A stretch of 64,000 bases of DNA from Pricia mediterranea (GTDB taxonomy: Bacteria; Bacteroidota; Bacteroidia; Flavobacteriales; Flavobacteriaceae). The stretch covers positions 4,066,001 through 4,130,000 of the forward strand of contig NZ_JAVTTP010000001.1 of NCBI RefSeq assembly GCF_032248455.1, read 5' to 3'. The position numbers were made by a program, and so were the translations under genes. Position 1 is the first letter of the stretch; every line of letters starts with the position of its first letter. This document shows, in pieces, positions 44,644 through 54,111 of the stretch. The notes beneath the pieces are model-generated. The model saw nothing but the letters and a program-made list of their open reading frames with translations, did not search any database and had not been told where the DNA came from.

Positions 44644-45921
44644 ATGCACAACTCAAGAAGGGATTTTCTGACGAAGGCGGCGGCGACCACGGCGTTGACC
44701 GCGCTACCTTTTGCCAGCTATGGCAATCATTACCTAACGGCAATTGACCGCACCCCTAAGATGTCCGCCCCGGCCGATTTAAAAATCACCGATATCAAAT
44801 GCGGCTATATCCGCGGAGGACATAGTCTTTTCGTGAAAATCTATAGCAATCAAGACATAGTCGGCCACGGGGAGGGGGTCGATGCCACCCCAGGCACCTA
44901 CCATCTGGTCAAGATTTTCGGGGAACGGCTGAAAGGGGAGAATCCGTTAGACGTGCACCGTCTCTTCGAAGATCTGCGTCGAAGAGGATTTTTCGAGGGG
45001 GCACAGTCCGGCATGTACATAGCCGTCTTGACCGCGGTGGAATCGGCCCTATGGGATTTGGCCGGGAAGGCCTTGAATCTACCAGTATACCAACTTTTAG
45101 GCGGAAAATTCAGGGATAAGATAAGGGTGTATATGGATACGGCCCTTTACCAGAACAAATTGCCCAAACCAGAAGATTTTGCGGCTAGTGCCAAAGAAGC
45201 CGTCGATATGGGTTTTACAGCGGTAAAGTTTGACCTTGATCAAGGTAACGATCCCAATAAATATGACAAGTATAACTGGACCGCCAGTCCAGCAGAGATT
45301 CAGCGGATGTACGATCAAATGGCCGCGGCTCGCGAGGCTGTCGGACCGAACATCGATATCTGTGCCGATATGCACGGTCGCTACGATACCACCTCGGGGG
45401 AGCGCGTTGCGAAAGTTCTCGAACCTATTAATATGATGTGGCTGGAAGAGCCTATACCTGCAGAAAATGTCGAGGCCTATAAGAAAATCACCGAGTCTAC
45501 CAGCACCCCCATCTGTGCCGGGGAAAATCACTATTTGGCTTATGGATTCAGACCGCTACTAGAGGCGGGTGCAGTAGATGTCATCATGCCCGACCTACAA
45601 AAGGCGGGCGGATTGGGGGAGGCCCAGCGTATCGCCAATTTGGCCAATTTGTATTACGTACCTTTTGCCCCACATATGGTAGCATCATATCTCGGGGCCA
45701 TGGCATCGTGCCACGTCTGCGCCTCGGTGCCCAATTTCATGGTTCTGGAGTGGCAGATTTATTTTCATAAAAACCCCATGTTCAAAGAAATCGTAACCTT
45801 TGACGGCCATATGGTAGAAAATGGATTCATACCCTTGTCAGAAAAACCGGGCATAGGGGTCGAAATCAATGAGGAAGGCATGAAAAAATACGCTGTAAAA
45901 GATGTTCCCTTTTTTGAATAG
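44644..45921 (+). CDS. Tat-exported enolase-superfamily sugar-acid dehydratase B
   Basis: A 425-residue paralogue of dehydratase A. A classic Tat signal opens the protein (SRRDFLTK, R5-R6, then AAATTALTALPFA). Ligands D242, E268 and E294 keep the 26/26 spacing. D242-M-H244-G-R matches the D-x-H-G-R of galactonate and mannonate dehydratases, with K195-x-D197 and H344 (APHMVAS) as other catalytic candidates. It lacks the insert of A. Its ligand set is closer to galactonate dehydratase than is that of A, which has D-H-W-G-H instead. Substrate is probably a hexonate or 6-deoxyhexonate. Confidence 0.87.
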   Translation: MHNSRRDFLTKAAATTALTALPFASYGNHYLTAIDRTPKMSAPADLKITDIKCGYIRGGHSLFVKIYSNQDIVGHGEGVDATPGTYHLVKIFGERLKGENPLDVHRLFEDLRRRGFFEGAQSGMYIAVLTAVESALWDLAGKALNLPVYQLLGGKFRDKIRVYMDTALYQNKLPKPEDFAASAKEAVDMGFTAVKFDLDQGNDPNKYDKYNWTASPAEIQRMYDQMAAAREAVGPNIDICADMHGRYDTTSGERVAKVLEPINMMWLEEPIPAENVEAYKKITESTSTPICAGENHYLAYGFRPLLEAGAVDVIMPDLQKAGGLGEAQRIANLANLYYVPFAPHMVASYLGAMASCHVCASVPNFMVLEWQIYFHKNPMFKEIVTFDGHMVENGFIPLSEKPGIGVEINEEGMKKYAVKDVPFFE

Positions 45922-46077
45922 GGATGTTGTCATTTTTATTTTAATGACCTGTTGCCGTTATATATGGTCTGTAGATTTGTCTTGGTGCAATACCAGGAAC
46001 CGGGCGAGCAGGCAAGCTTCGAGATAGTTCGATGGGATAACGCTGTTGAACGAATTGGAATCGGAAAGGTATAAGCT

Positions 46078-47280
46078 TCATTCAGAATAGCTTTTCCGAA
46101 TCCCCATTTCCAAGCCCCGTAATTCTGCCAGGCCCCGCAGGCGACCAATAGCCGAATATCCGGGGTTGGTTTTTTTGTGCAGATCGTCAAGCATCTGATG
46201 GCCGTGGTCGGGCCGCATGGGGATTTGAGCATCCTTTCGTCCTTCCTCTTTTCGTCTTTTTTCTTCCTGTAGGATCTTTTTGATCAGACCGTACATGGGT
46301 ACGTCCCCTTCTAAGTGATTGGCTTCGTAGAAATTGCCATTTCCGTCGCGCTGGGTGCTTCTCAGGTGGAAAAAATGGACCCGGTCGGCGAAACGTTCGA
46401 ACATTTGCAAGATATCATTGTCCTTCCGAACCCCCAAGGAGCCCGTACAAAAGGTCATGCCATTGTGGCGAGAAGGTACTTTGTCGAAGATATACGCATA
46501 ATCCGCTTCCGTACCCATAATTCGGGGCAGGCCTAAAATAGAAAACGGCGGATCGTCGGGATGGATGCACATTCTAACTCCACTTTCTTCGGCTATGGGA
46601 ACGACTTCCTTTAAAAAGTGGACGAGATGATCGCGCATCTCCGTATTTCCAATATTCTCGTAGGTATCCAAGATTTTTTGAAACTTGCCAAGGTCGTACC
46701 CTTTTTCGGGCACCGGATAGCCTTCGGATGAGCCTGGCAGCCCGGCAATAATGGTTTTTACCAATTCCCACGTATCCTTTTCGGACATTTGTTCGAAACG
46801 TTCTTTGGCAGCTGCAACCTGATCTTTGGTGTAGGTCGCCTCGGCCTGGGGTCTTTTGAGAACAAATAAGTCGAAGGCTGCGAGCGCCTTGAATTCAAAC
46901 CTTAGGGCCTTCGAACCGTCTTCCACTTCGTAATCGAGACTGGTACGAGTCCAGTCCAATACCGGCATAAAATTGTAGCAAACGATGTTCACATCACAAG
47001 CCGCTAGGTTTTTAAGGCTCTGTTTGTAATTTTCAATATGTCGTTTGTAGTCCCCTTTCTGGATTTTGATGCTTTCATGGATGGGAAGCGATTCTACGAC
47101 CGACCAGACCAATCCGCTATCTTCGATAATCTTTTTACGTTCTTTGATTTCCGTTATCTCCCAGACCTCCCCGTTGGGTATATGGTGTAGCGCGGTGACT
47201 ATGCCGGTGGCCCCGGCCTGTTTAATATCCTGTAGGCTTACGGGATCGCTCGGCCCGTACCATCGCCATGTCTGCTCCAT
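46078..47280 (-). CDS. uxuA: Mannonate dehydratase
   Basis: A 400-residue cytoplasmic TIM-barrel enzyme that turns D-mannonate into KDG. The start [16 protein letters not shown], the [13 protein letters not shown] segment, the metal-site [14 protein letters not shown] and the C-terminal MRPDHGHQM are UxuA signatures, and length equals the E. coli enzyme. It is convergent with dehydratase B across a 156-base gap with no notable feature. A probable SDR mannonate oxidoreductase lies upstream on the same strand. An inverted repeat upstream (47344-47392) could be its operator. Confidence 0.95.
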   Translation of the reverse strand: MEQTWRWYGPSDPVSLQDIKQAGATGIVTALHHIPNGEVWEITEIKERKKIIEDSGLVWSVVESLPIHESIKIQKGDYKRHIENYKQSLKNLAACDVNIVCYNFMPVLDWTRTSLDYEVEDGSKALRFEFKALAAFDLFVLKRPQAEATYTKDQVAAAKERFEQMSEKDTWELVKTIIAGLPGSSEGYPVPEKGYDLGKFQKILDTYENIGNTEMRDHLVHFLKEVVPIAEESGVRMCIHPDDPPFSILGLPRIMGTEADYAYIFDKVPSRHNGMTFCTGSLGVRKDNDILQMFERFADRVHFFHLRSTQRDGNGNFYEANHLEGDVPMYGLIKKILQEEKRRKEEGRKDAQIPMRPDHGHQMLDDLHKKTNPGYSAIGRLRGLAELRGLEMGIRKSYSE

Positions 47281-47343
47281 AGTTTATTGGCTAATAAAGT
47301 TCAATTTAAAATATATAAAAAATAATGCTTGTACGCATGATTA

Positions 47344-47392
47344 CCTACATCCCAAAAGGACAAAATGTAGGATTTAAGACATAAGAATGTAG
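47344..47392 (-). promoter_or_regulatory. Candidate operator upstream of uxuA
   Basis: CCTACAT (47344-47350) and ATGTAGG (47365-47371) form a perfect inverted repeat with a 14-base spacer. A third ATGTAG lies at 47387-47392, 22 bases (two helical turns) further on. They lie 64-112 bases upstream of the uxuA start, in a 341-base A/T-rich gap that otherwise shows nothing. No linked LacI or GntR gene is in the window. Confidence 0.4.
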
Positions 47393-47621
47393 ATTTTTAC
47401 TCAAAATAGTCCGTTTTTTTCAAGATTTTTTAATCCTTCGTACTAAGTCTAACAGTCCTACCTCGGGTTTGCATCCCGAAACGGTTAAGCATAAAAAAAT
47501 TTAAGGTTCAATCACTACTTCGCGGCTGTTCGAGATTGTTACAGGTCATAGTAAGCTTTAAACCTGCCGAAGGCAGTATTAAACCTTGAATTTATACTGG
47601 CTACTGCCACTGATTACCATC

Positions 47622-48428
47622 CTAAACCCCACTAAAAGCACTAAAGCCCCCATCGACGGGAAGTACTATTCCCGTTATGAACTTTGCGGCGTCACTGCAC
47701 AAAAAGTGAATAGCGCCATTGAGTTCCTCCGCATCCCCAAAGCGGCCCATTGGCGTGTTTTTGATGATGGTCTCCCCGCGTTGGGTGTACGAGCCATCTT
47801 CGTTGGTCAAAAGGGCCTTGTTCTGTTTTCCTATGAAAAATCCCGGGGCTATGGCGTTGACGCGAATGCCCTCCCCGAACTTGGTGGCCATCTCGACCGA
47901 CATCCAACGGGTGAAATTCTCCATAGCCGCCTTAGATGCCGAGTAACCGGCTACCCGGGTGATGACCCGATCCGCCGCCATGGAGGAATAGTTGATGATA
48001 ACCCCTTTTTTCTGATCGGCCATGGTTTCCCCGAAAATCAAGGACGGAAGCACGGTGCCGTTCAGATTCAAATCGGTCACTTTTTTAAAATCGTCCATCG
48101 AGAGATCGAAAATCGTTTTGCCAGGAGCAATGGTCGCCCCAGGGAGATTTCCTCCCGCGATGTTTAAAAGAATGTCGATTCTGCCAAAGTCGTTCATAAT
48201 CTGCAGCTTTACATTCTGCAACGATTCCTCATCCAGAATATCCGCTTCGTAGGCCTCCGCTTTACCTCCCATTTCCGCTATTTCTTTCAATAAGGGGTTC
48301 AAGGAGGACTCCTTTCGACTCAGAAGTGCAAGTTTTACTCCCACCTCTGCCAAGCTTTTGGCTACACTCCCGGCCAAGGCTCCGCTCGCTCCGGTGATAA
48401 TGGCAATCTTGTTTTTAATTTCGAACAT
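47622..48428 (-). CDS. SDR oxidoreductase, probable D-mannonate oxidoreductase
   Basis: A 268-residue short-chain dehydrogenase with the cofactor motif TGASGALAG (12-20), NIAGG, catalytic YSASK and the IRVNAIAPGFF segment. The family includes the SDR-type fructuronate reductase that replaces the larger UxuB in Bacillus, and the closing PVDGGFSAFSGV fits that group. It lies upstream of uxuA on the same strand, with a 341-base gap. It would reduce D-fructuronate to D-mannonate using NADH. A 2-keto-3-deoxy-fuconate dehydrogenase role is an alternative. Confidence 0.82.
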   Translation of the reverse strand: MFEIKNKIAIITGASGALAGSVAKSLAEVGVKLALLSRKESSLNPLLKEIAEMGGKAEAYEADILDEESLQNVKLQIMNDFGRIDILLNIAGGNLPGATIAPGKTIFDLSMDDFKKVTDLNLNGTVLPSLIFGETMADQKKGVIINYSSMAADRVITRVAGYSASKAAMENFTRWMSVEMATKFGEGIRVNAIAPGFFIGKQNKALLTNEDGSYTQRGETIIKNTPMGRFGDAEELNGAIHFLCSDAAKFITGIVLPVDGGFSAFSGV

Positions 48429-48540
48429 ATTATTTCTATCGTATTAATATATTTTTTAATGCTTGGCCGGAAGAATATCCAATCAACTTGAACTAAGGTT
48501 TTCCCATCGGGAACTTCGGCTGCACGCCAGATTGAATATT

Positions 48541-48595
48541 TCGGACTGCCTGCCATACTGCGTCATTCAGGCAGATGCTCAGCTCAGGCAGGCAG
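48541..48595. repeat. REP-like inverted repeat (ACTGCCTGCC family)
   Basis: ACTGCCTGCC (48544-48553) pairs with GGCAGGCAGT (48586-48595). The loop carries further CAGGCAG/CTCAGGCAG words. It lies in the 456-base non-coding gap between the SDR and FAH genes, which are divergent. Confidence 0.6.
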
Positions 48596-48622
48596 TCGCG
48601 AACTTTTCGTCCGTTCAAATTA

Positions 48623-48666
48623 GGTCTCGACCGAGCCTGTCTCGAGCGGAGTCGAGCGGCTCGACC
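48623..48666. repeat. REP-like inverted repeat (CTCGAGCGGAGTCGAG family)
   Basis: An imperfect palindrome: the outer arms GGTCTCGACCGAGCC and GGCTCGACC pair in part, and the inner CTCGA/TCGAG pair around GCGGAG. Such words are, as I recall, dispersed in Bacteroidota intergenic DNA. The rest of the gap to 48884 is A/T-rich and shows no gene. Confidence 0.5.
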
Positions 48667-48884
48667 TGACATTTTACTTAGCAAAGTAACCCAACTGCTT
48701 GGGTGACCATCTGCGGAACTTTATTATTTTTTGAACAAAGATTTAAAGACCTACAGGGACGATGCTATTTCTTAAAAATCCCAAGATAAAACAATATCCT
48801 CAAAAAATAGAATCCTTTAGATAGCTTTTAAAATGGAATCGGAAAGCTTATTTTTATACGGACGAACCAAATGTTTCCTTTAAT

Positions 48885-49718
48885 ATGAAAATTTACAAAA
48901 CCAATACAGGTGTTATCATAAATCATAATGATGCGTTCCATACAAAAAAAATGGACAATTGGGATGATTTCCTAAACCGGAGCAACCTGTACGGGGCCTT
49001 GCTTGAGGATTTGGAAACGATGCAGCCATGCTCCGGCGACTCCTTGCCGAATATTTTGCCAGCTCCCATCGGTTCACAGGAGATATGGGCATCGGGAGTG
49101 ACATATAAGCGGAGTCGAGAAGCCCGTATCGAGGAATCGAAATCAGCAGGCGGCGGCAGTTTTTACGACAGGGTATATGACGCCGAACGTCCCGAACTTT
49201 TTTTTAAGGCCACTCCACAGCGTACCGTTGGCCAAAGGGGCAGGGTGCGTATTAGAAAAGATTCCCGATGGAACGTTCCGGAGCCCGAACTTACACTACT
49301 TGTAAGTTCAGAAGGCAGCATCGAAGGCTATACCATCGGTAACGATATGAGCTCCAGAAGCATTGAGGGCGAGAATCCACTTTACCTTCCCCAGGCGAAA
49401 ACCTACGAGGGTTGTGCGGGATTGGGCCCATGTATTTACGTGCCGGAAAGCTCTATAGCTGCCGACACCCAAATAGAACTAGAGATTTTGCGGAACGGAG
49501 AGACGATCTTCTCCGATCAGATCGGGATCGATCAGATGAAAAGGAAACACCACGAATTGGTAGAATTTCTTTTCAGGGAATGTAGCTTTCCCCATGGATG
49601 CTTTCTGATGACCGGTACGGGGATAATTCCTCCCGATGATTTTAGTTTAATAATTGACGACGAGATACGGATTTCAATCGACCATATCGGCACATTGATC
49701 AATTTTGTGGGCGATTGA
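48885..49718 (+). CDS. FAH-family protein, probable 2-keto-3-deoxy-arabinonate dehydratase
   Basis: A 277-residue fumarylacetoacetate hydrolase-fold enzyme. Metal ligands E133 and E135 (PEPEL) and D154 (GNDMSSR), with K172 (AKTYEG), show the 2-21-18-residue spacing of 2-keto-3-deoxy-D-arabinonate dehydratase, and ASGVTYKRSREARIEES (69-85) is typical of that group. It would yield 2-oxoglutarate semialdehyde from a five-carbon acid. Another option is 2,4-diketo-3-deoxy-fuconate hydrolase. It is a single plus-strand gene between minus-strand units and has its own upstream region with REP-like DNA. Confidence 0.78.
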   Translation: MKIYKTNTGVIINHNDAFHTKKMDNWDDFLNRSNLYGALLEDLETMQPCSGDSLPNILPAPIGSQEIWASGVTYKRSREARIEESKSAGGGSFYDRVYDAERPELFFKATPQRTVGQRGRVRIRKDSRWNVPEPELTLLVSSEGSIEGYTIGNDMSSRSIEGENPLYLPQAKTYEGCAGLGPCIYVPESSIAADTQIELEILRNGETIFSDQIGIDQMKRKHHELVEFLFRECSFPHGCFLMTGTGIIPPDDFSLIIDDEIRISIDHIGTLINFVGD

Positions 49719-49892
49719 CGGATATTTGCATACTGCCCTCTGTACCTGCTGCCCCGATAATGGGCACTATTTCATTTGTAAGCCGAAATCCGTCCTACTA
49801 TTTGGTTAAATCATAAAACCCATAAGCTGGTCCATCGATAGTTGGGTTAGGTTCGCAATCACCGGCCATCGGACCAGATGAGAGACGTTACG

Positions 49893-50720
49893 TTATAGTC
49901 TGTAGAAAGCCACAGCGTTTTCCCCCATAATCATGTCTTGATCATGGGAATTTAATCCCGATATAAAATCGCGGACCAGTTTTTTGACATCTTTATATTC
50001 CCCTGCCACCAAACAGACCGGCCAATCGGAACCGAACATAACCCGCTCGCTGCCGAAAATTTCGAAGACATGCTCTAGGTACGGCTGTAATTCCAGGGGA
50101 GTCCAAGTATTGTAATCCGCCTCGGTAATCATGCCCGATACTTTGCAGAATACGTTTTCATATTTGGCAATGGCTTCCATGAGTAAGGCCCACCCCTCAT
50201 AATATCCATCTTTGATGTACGGTTTGGCGATATGATCGATGACAAATTTTTGATTGGGAAATCGCTTTACAAACTCCAGAACAGCGCCCAGTTGATGGGG
50301 AAAGACCAATATATCATAGGTATAGTCGTATTTTTCAAGATAAGAGATTCCCCTTATAAAATCCGATCGCAATAAAAAATTGGCATCCGCCTCGCCCTGT
50401 ACGATGTGGCGCCACCCCTTGAGTTTTTGGCGGGAGGAATATTTTTCTAGGGTCTCTTCTACGTTCTTGTCCCGCAGATCGGCCCAGCCTACGACACCTT
50501 TTATAAAATCATTTTCGTGTGCCAAGCCCAGCAAAAAGTCGGTTTCCTCTAGGGTTTGGTCCGCTTGAACGGCTACACACCCGTCAATACCGTTTTCGTC
50601 ATAGACCTCTTTGAGGTGGTATGGCAAGAAATCACGTCGAATATCGGACATATCGTCATCGATCCATGCGTGTCTTTCGGAATCATACTTCCAAAAATGT
50701 TGGTGGGAATCTATAATCAT
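49893..50720 (-). CDS. Amidohydrolase, probable sugar-lactone hydrolase (fuconolactonase/rhamnonolactonase type)
   Basis: A 275-residue COG3618-type enzyme, a TIM-barrel hydrolase. The metal site HQH (7-9 region, IDSHQHFWKY), VIDHIAKP and MFGSDWPV with the catalytic Asp are present, as in L-fuconolactone and L-rhamnonolactone hydrolases. It would open an aldonolactone to the acid. It is the last gene of a minus-strand run after the dehydrogenase, uxaA and uxaB. The 107-base gap to uxaB is G/T-rich simple sequence. L-galactono-1,4-lactone is my favoured substrate from context. Confidence 0.82.
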   Translation of the reverse strand: MIIDSHQHFWKYDSERHAWIDDDMSDIRRDFLPYHLKEVYDENGIDGCVAVQADQTLEETDFLLGLAHENDFIKGVVGWADLRDKNVEETLEKYSSRQKLKGWRHIVQGEADANFLLRSDFIRGISYLEKYDYTYDILVFPHQLGAVLEFVKRFPNQKFVIDHIAKPYIKDGYYEGWALLMEAIAKYENVFCKVSGMITEADYNTWTPLELQPYLEHVFEIFGSERVMFGSDWPVCLVAGEYKDVKKLVRDFISGLNSHDQDMIMGENAVAFYRL

Positions 50721-50827
50721 TGTTGTGTTTTTATCAGTTTGGGATGTATGGGTTAATCGTTGTACGGTTTAATTCGTATGGTTTAATCTAAGCGTAACGG
50801 GCCAGTTTGCCAAGAAGCAATGATCAT

Positions 50828-52288
50828 TTAGCACTTATTTAATACATCCGACAGTGCGGGGCGAATACCCTTACTTTGTATACGCCCGAGATTTTGGGCA
50901 ACTTTTTCCGCCAATCCATCAATTTCCGTGAGGTCCTCATTCCATATGAAGGTATTGCATAATATGGATTTGGACAAATCTTCAAGTGTCAGGAAATCGG
51001 AATCGTATTTTTTCCATTTGGATGCAAAAAAACTTAAGATTTTCGGGTCATCCTTTAAAGGGATGGGATTCCCGTCGGCTTCCCCCTTGTAGAATCGAAT
51101 CAATGCGGATAGGCCGAATACGATCCGTTCGGGAAGATTCCCTTCGCTTGCGAGGTAATCTTTCAAAGTCGGTAACAGCCGGGCCGAGAATTTAGATGAA
51201 CTGTTCAGGGATATGCTGATTAGTTGGTGTTGTAGCAACGGATTTCTAAAACGATCCAAAACATCGGCAACGAACTTTTGCTTTATTTTCTGGGGAAAAT
51301 CCAAGGTCGGTGCCACCTCCTCCAGTAAAAGGGATTCCACAAAAGAACTAAACATTTCGTCTTCCATTACCTTATTGACCAATCGGATACCGGCCAAATA
51401 GCCTACGGGCACTAGCGCGGTATGGGCCCCGTTCAACACGCGCACTTTCATTTCACGGTAGGGAACAAGGTCGTCCACGAACTCGACGTTTAGGTTCGTT
51501 TGGGAAAAAGGGAGTTCTTTTTGCACGCTAACCGATGCTTGAACGACCCAACTGTGATAATACTCCCCGGCTACCAGTAGATCATCCTTATAACCCAGTT
51601 CTTTTTCGAGTTCATCGGCCCTGGCAGTCGGATAGCCTGATACGATGCGATCCACCAAGGTGCTGCAAAAGGAATTGGCATCATCGATCCATCGCTTGAA
51701 ATCTTTCGCCAGCCCCCAATGGTCCGCATACCGTAAAACGGCCTGTTTTAATGCCATACCATTATTTTCTACCAATTCACAGGGAAGTAAAACACAGCCT
51801 TTTGAGGCCTCGCCCTTAAAATGATGGAAACGGTGATACAGCCATCGCGTGAGTTTAGCGGGGAACTGCCGGGGCGGTGTGTCTTCGAAACTGTCGTCGG
51901 GATTGAATTGAATCCCTGCCTCCGTGGTATTGGAAACGATAAACCGCAGGTCGGGATTTTCGGCCAATTTTAGATAGGTGTCCCATTCGGTGTAACTGTT
52001 CACAACTTCTTGCACCGAGGTGACCAGGGTTTTTTCCTCCACCGTTTCGCCATTCTTTATTCCATCCAATATAACGGTGAACAGTCCCTCTTGGGCTTTC
52101 AGTTCAGAATAATCCCCGCCTTCGGTGGGCTTGATTACGGCAATCCCACCGTTGAAATCGGTTTTTGCGTTCAGTACATCGACCATCCAATCCACAAAGG
52201 CCCGTAGGAAGTTGCCACCGCCAAATTGCATGATTTTTAGGGGGTGGTCGTTTGTGTGGGTAATTATATCTCGGTTCAAGGTCTGCAT
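50828..52288 (-). CDS. uxaB: Tagaturonate reductase (altronate oxidoreductase)
   Basis: A 486-residue polyol-specific long-chain dehydrogenase. The N-terminal MQFGGGNFLRAF binds NAD, and KVRVLNGAH carries the KxxxxNxxH catalytic pattern. It interconverts D-tagaturonate and D-altronate. The next gene upstream is altronate dehydratase, so the two steps are consecutive in one unit, though 137 bases lie between them. No uronate isomerase (UxaC) is in the window, so tagaturonate must come from elsewhere or from the linked dehydrogenase. Confidence 0.93.
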   Translation of the reverse strand: MQTLNRDIITHTNDHPLKIMQFGGGNFLRAFVDWMVDVLNAKTDFNGGIAVIKPTEGGDYSELKAQEGLFTVILDGIKNGETVEEKTLVTSVQEVVNSYTEWDTYLKLAENPDLRFIVSNTTEAGIQFNPDDSFEDTPPRQFPAKLTRWLYHRFHHFKGEASKGCVLLPCELVENNGMALKQAVLRYADHWGLAKDFKRWIDDANSFCSTLVDRIVSGYPTARADELEKELGYKDDLLVAGEYYHSWVVQASVSVQKELPFSQTNLNVEFVDDLVPYREMKVRVLNGAHTALVPVGYLAGIRLVNKVMEDEMFSSFVESLLLEEVAPTLDFPQKIKQKFVADVLDRFRNPLLQHQLISISLNSSSKFSARLLPTLKDYLASEGNLPERIVFGLSALIRFYKGEADGNPIPLKDDPKILSFFASKWKKYDSDFLTLEDLSKSILCNTFIWNEDLTEIDGLAEKVAQNLGRIQSKGIRPALSDVLNKC

Positions 52289-52425
52289 AGTTGTTTCGCT
52301 TTGATCATTAGAATTCCTTGATACCCTTCCCTTCCGTACCGGACGGGATGGGCGTTCCGTTTAGATGGGGCTTTGCTTGGGAAAGACAGGTGCAAGGTAT
52401 CATGCTTAAATCCAACACCCCTTAT

Positions 52426-54090
52426 TCACAGCGAGATTCCCCGTTTCCAAGGAATAAAATCCTCTTGTCCCAATCGTACTGCAGCGGGGATTGCTGTACC
52501 ACTGGCGACCTCGATGATATATTCCAACAGTTCTTCTCCTTTGCTTTGAATCGTATCTTCTCCGGTGATGATTGTGCCGGCATTAAAATCGATAAGGTCC
52601 TTCATCCGGTCGCTCAGGGTGTTGTTACTCGATATTTTGACGACCTGCGCGACGGGGTTTCCTGTTGGGGTTCCCAGGCCGGTCGTAAAACAGATAAGGG
52701 TACAGCCCGAGCCGGCAAGGCCAGTCGTACTTTCTACGTCGTTGCCGGGCGTACACAACAGGTTCAATCCTTTTTTTGTTATAGGTTCGGTATATTCCAA
52801 CACATCGGTCACGGGGCTTGTACCCCCCTTTTTAGCCGCTCCGGCGGATTTCATGGCGTCTGTGATGAGTCCGTCCTTGATGTTCCCCGGCGAAGGATTG
52901 TTTTCGAATCCCGAACCGACGGCGACGGCCCTTTCGGAATAGGCACGCATCAACTTCGCAAATTTCTCTGCATTTTTTTCGCTATCGCAGCGGTTGATGA
53001 GCTCTTGTTCCACTCCGTTGAGCTCGGGAAATTCCGCTAAAACGGTCGTTGCTCCCAGTGCTACCAACAAGTCGGAGGCATAGCCCAGCGCGGGATTGGC
53101 CGATATTCCCGAGAATCCGTCCGAACCGCCACATTCCAGTCCCACTGCCAAATGGGAAAGGGCGGCGGGCTTTCTTTCGATCTTATTGGCTTCGATCAGC
53201 CCCAAAAAGGTTTTTTTGACGGCATCGGCGATAAAATGCCGCTCGCTTTTACTCTGTTGCTGCTCAAGGATGTGCAGGGGTTTTGAAAATTCCGGATCTC
53301 GTTTTTGGATTGCTTCTTCCAAAATTTTGATCTGGGCATTCTGGCATCCGAGGCTCAACACGGTTGCGCCCGCGGTGTTCGGATGTGTGATGTAGCCTGC
53401 CAACAAATTACAGAGCGTTTCGGAGTCTTGGCGCACGCCCCCGCAACCGCCGTCGTGGTTGAGGAACTTAATGCCGTCGACATTTGGGAAGGTGCGGTTG
53501 CGCTTGAGTTCTTCCGGAGTCCGGATAATGTCAGTGGACCAAAGTTCGTCATTTGTGGCTCCTTGCTCGAGCTTTCGGACGAGCGTGTCCGTGTCCACCA
53601 CAAAATCCGTTTCCGTATGATATCCCAAAGACTTCAGGAGGGCGGTTTTTAGTACATCGACATTCCTGTTTTCACAAAATACCAAGGGAATTACGAGCCA
53701 ATGGTTTGCGGTGCCCACCTTACCATTGGCCCTGTGGTAACCGTTAAAGGTCGCGTTTTTCCAGTTGGAAGCATCAGGAACATTCCAAGTTAAATTCTTT
53801 TCGCCTACCTTATATTCAGAAGAGGCGTGAACCACATTCTCGGTGGTGAGGGGTTCTCCCTGAGCGATGGGTTTCGTCGATTTTCCGACAAGGGTGCCGT
53901 ACATGATAATTTGGTCATCGACCCCTAGCTCGTCCATACTGAACTTATGCTTGGCCTTGGTCCTGGCGTACAGATCAAATTCCCGACCCTTGTGCCTGAC
54001 TCGTGTACCTTCGGGCAAATCCGTCAATGCGGCCAATACATTGTCCCGCGGATGCAATTGTATGTACTGTTTTGAAATTTCATTTACCAT
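52426..54090 (-). CDS. uxaA: Altronate dehydratase
   Basis: A 554-residue iron-dependent enzyme that converts D-altronate to KDG. It carries the N-terminal SAF domain (about 11-95, LPEGTRV ... GEPLTTENV) fused to the large catalytic domain, with signatures NHDGGCGG, LGCQNAQ, LECGGSDGFSG and TTGLGTPTGNP. The fused form is typical of bacterial UxaA. It starts 21 bases after the end of the zinc dehydrogenase gene, indicating translation from the same mRNA. Its product feeds KdgK. Confidence 0.95.
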   Translation of the reverse strand: MVNEISKQYIQLHPRDNVLAALTDLPEGTRVRHKGREFDLYARTKAKHKFSMDELGVDDQIIMYGTLVGKSTKPIAQGEPLTTENVVHASSEYKVGEKNLTWNVPDASNWKNATFNGYHRANGKVGTANHWLVIPLVFCENRNVDVLKTALLKSLGYHTETDFVVDTDTLVRKLEQGATNDELWSTDIIRTPEELKRNRTFPNVDGIKFLNHDGGCGGVRQDSETLCNLLAGYITHPNTAGATVLSLGCQNAQIKILEEAIQKRDPEFSKPLHILEQQQSKSERHFIADAVKKTFLGLIEANKIERKPAALSHLAVGLECGGSDGFSGISANPALGYASDLLVALGATTVLAEFPELNGVEQELINRCDSEKNAEKFAKLMRAYSERAVAVGSGFENNPSPGNIKDGLITDAMKSAGAAKKGGTSPVTDVLEYTEPITKKGLNLLCTPGNDVESTTGLAGSGCTLICFTTGLGTPTGNPVAQVVKISSNNTLSDRMKDLIDFNAGTIITGEDTIQSKGEELLEYIIEVASGTAIPAAVRLGQEDFIPWKRGISL

Positions 54091-54111
54091 AGCGACTATC
54101 TCATAGCTAAC

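Noticed and set aside
49719-49892. CTGGTCC/GGACCAG inverted pair behind the lactonase gene as a terminator
   Set aside because: The loop is long and no T run follows on the minus strand, so it does not meet terminator criteria.
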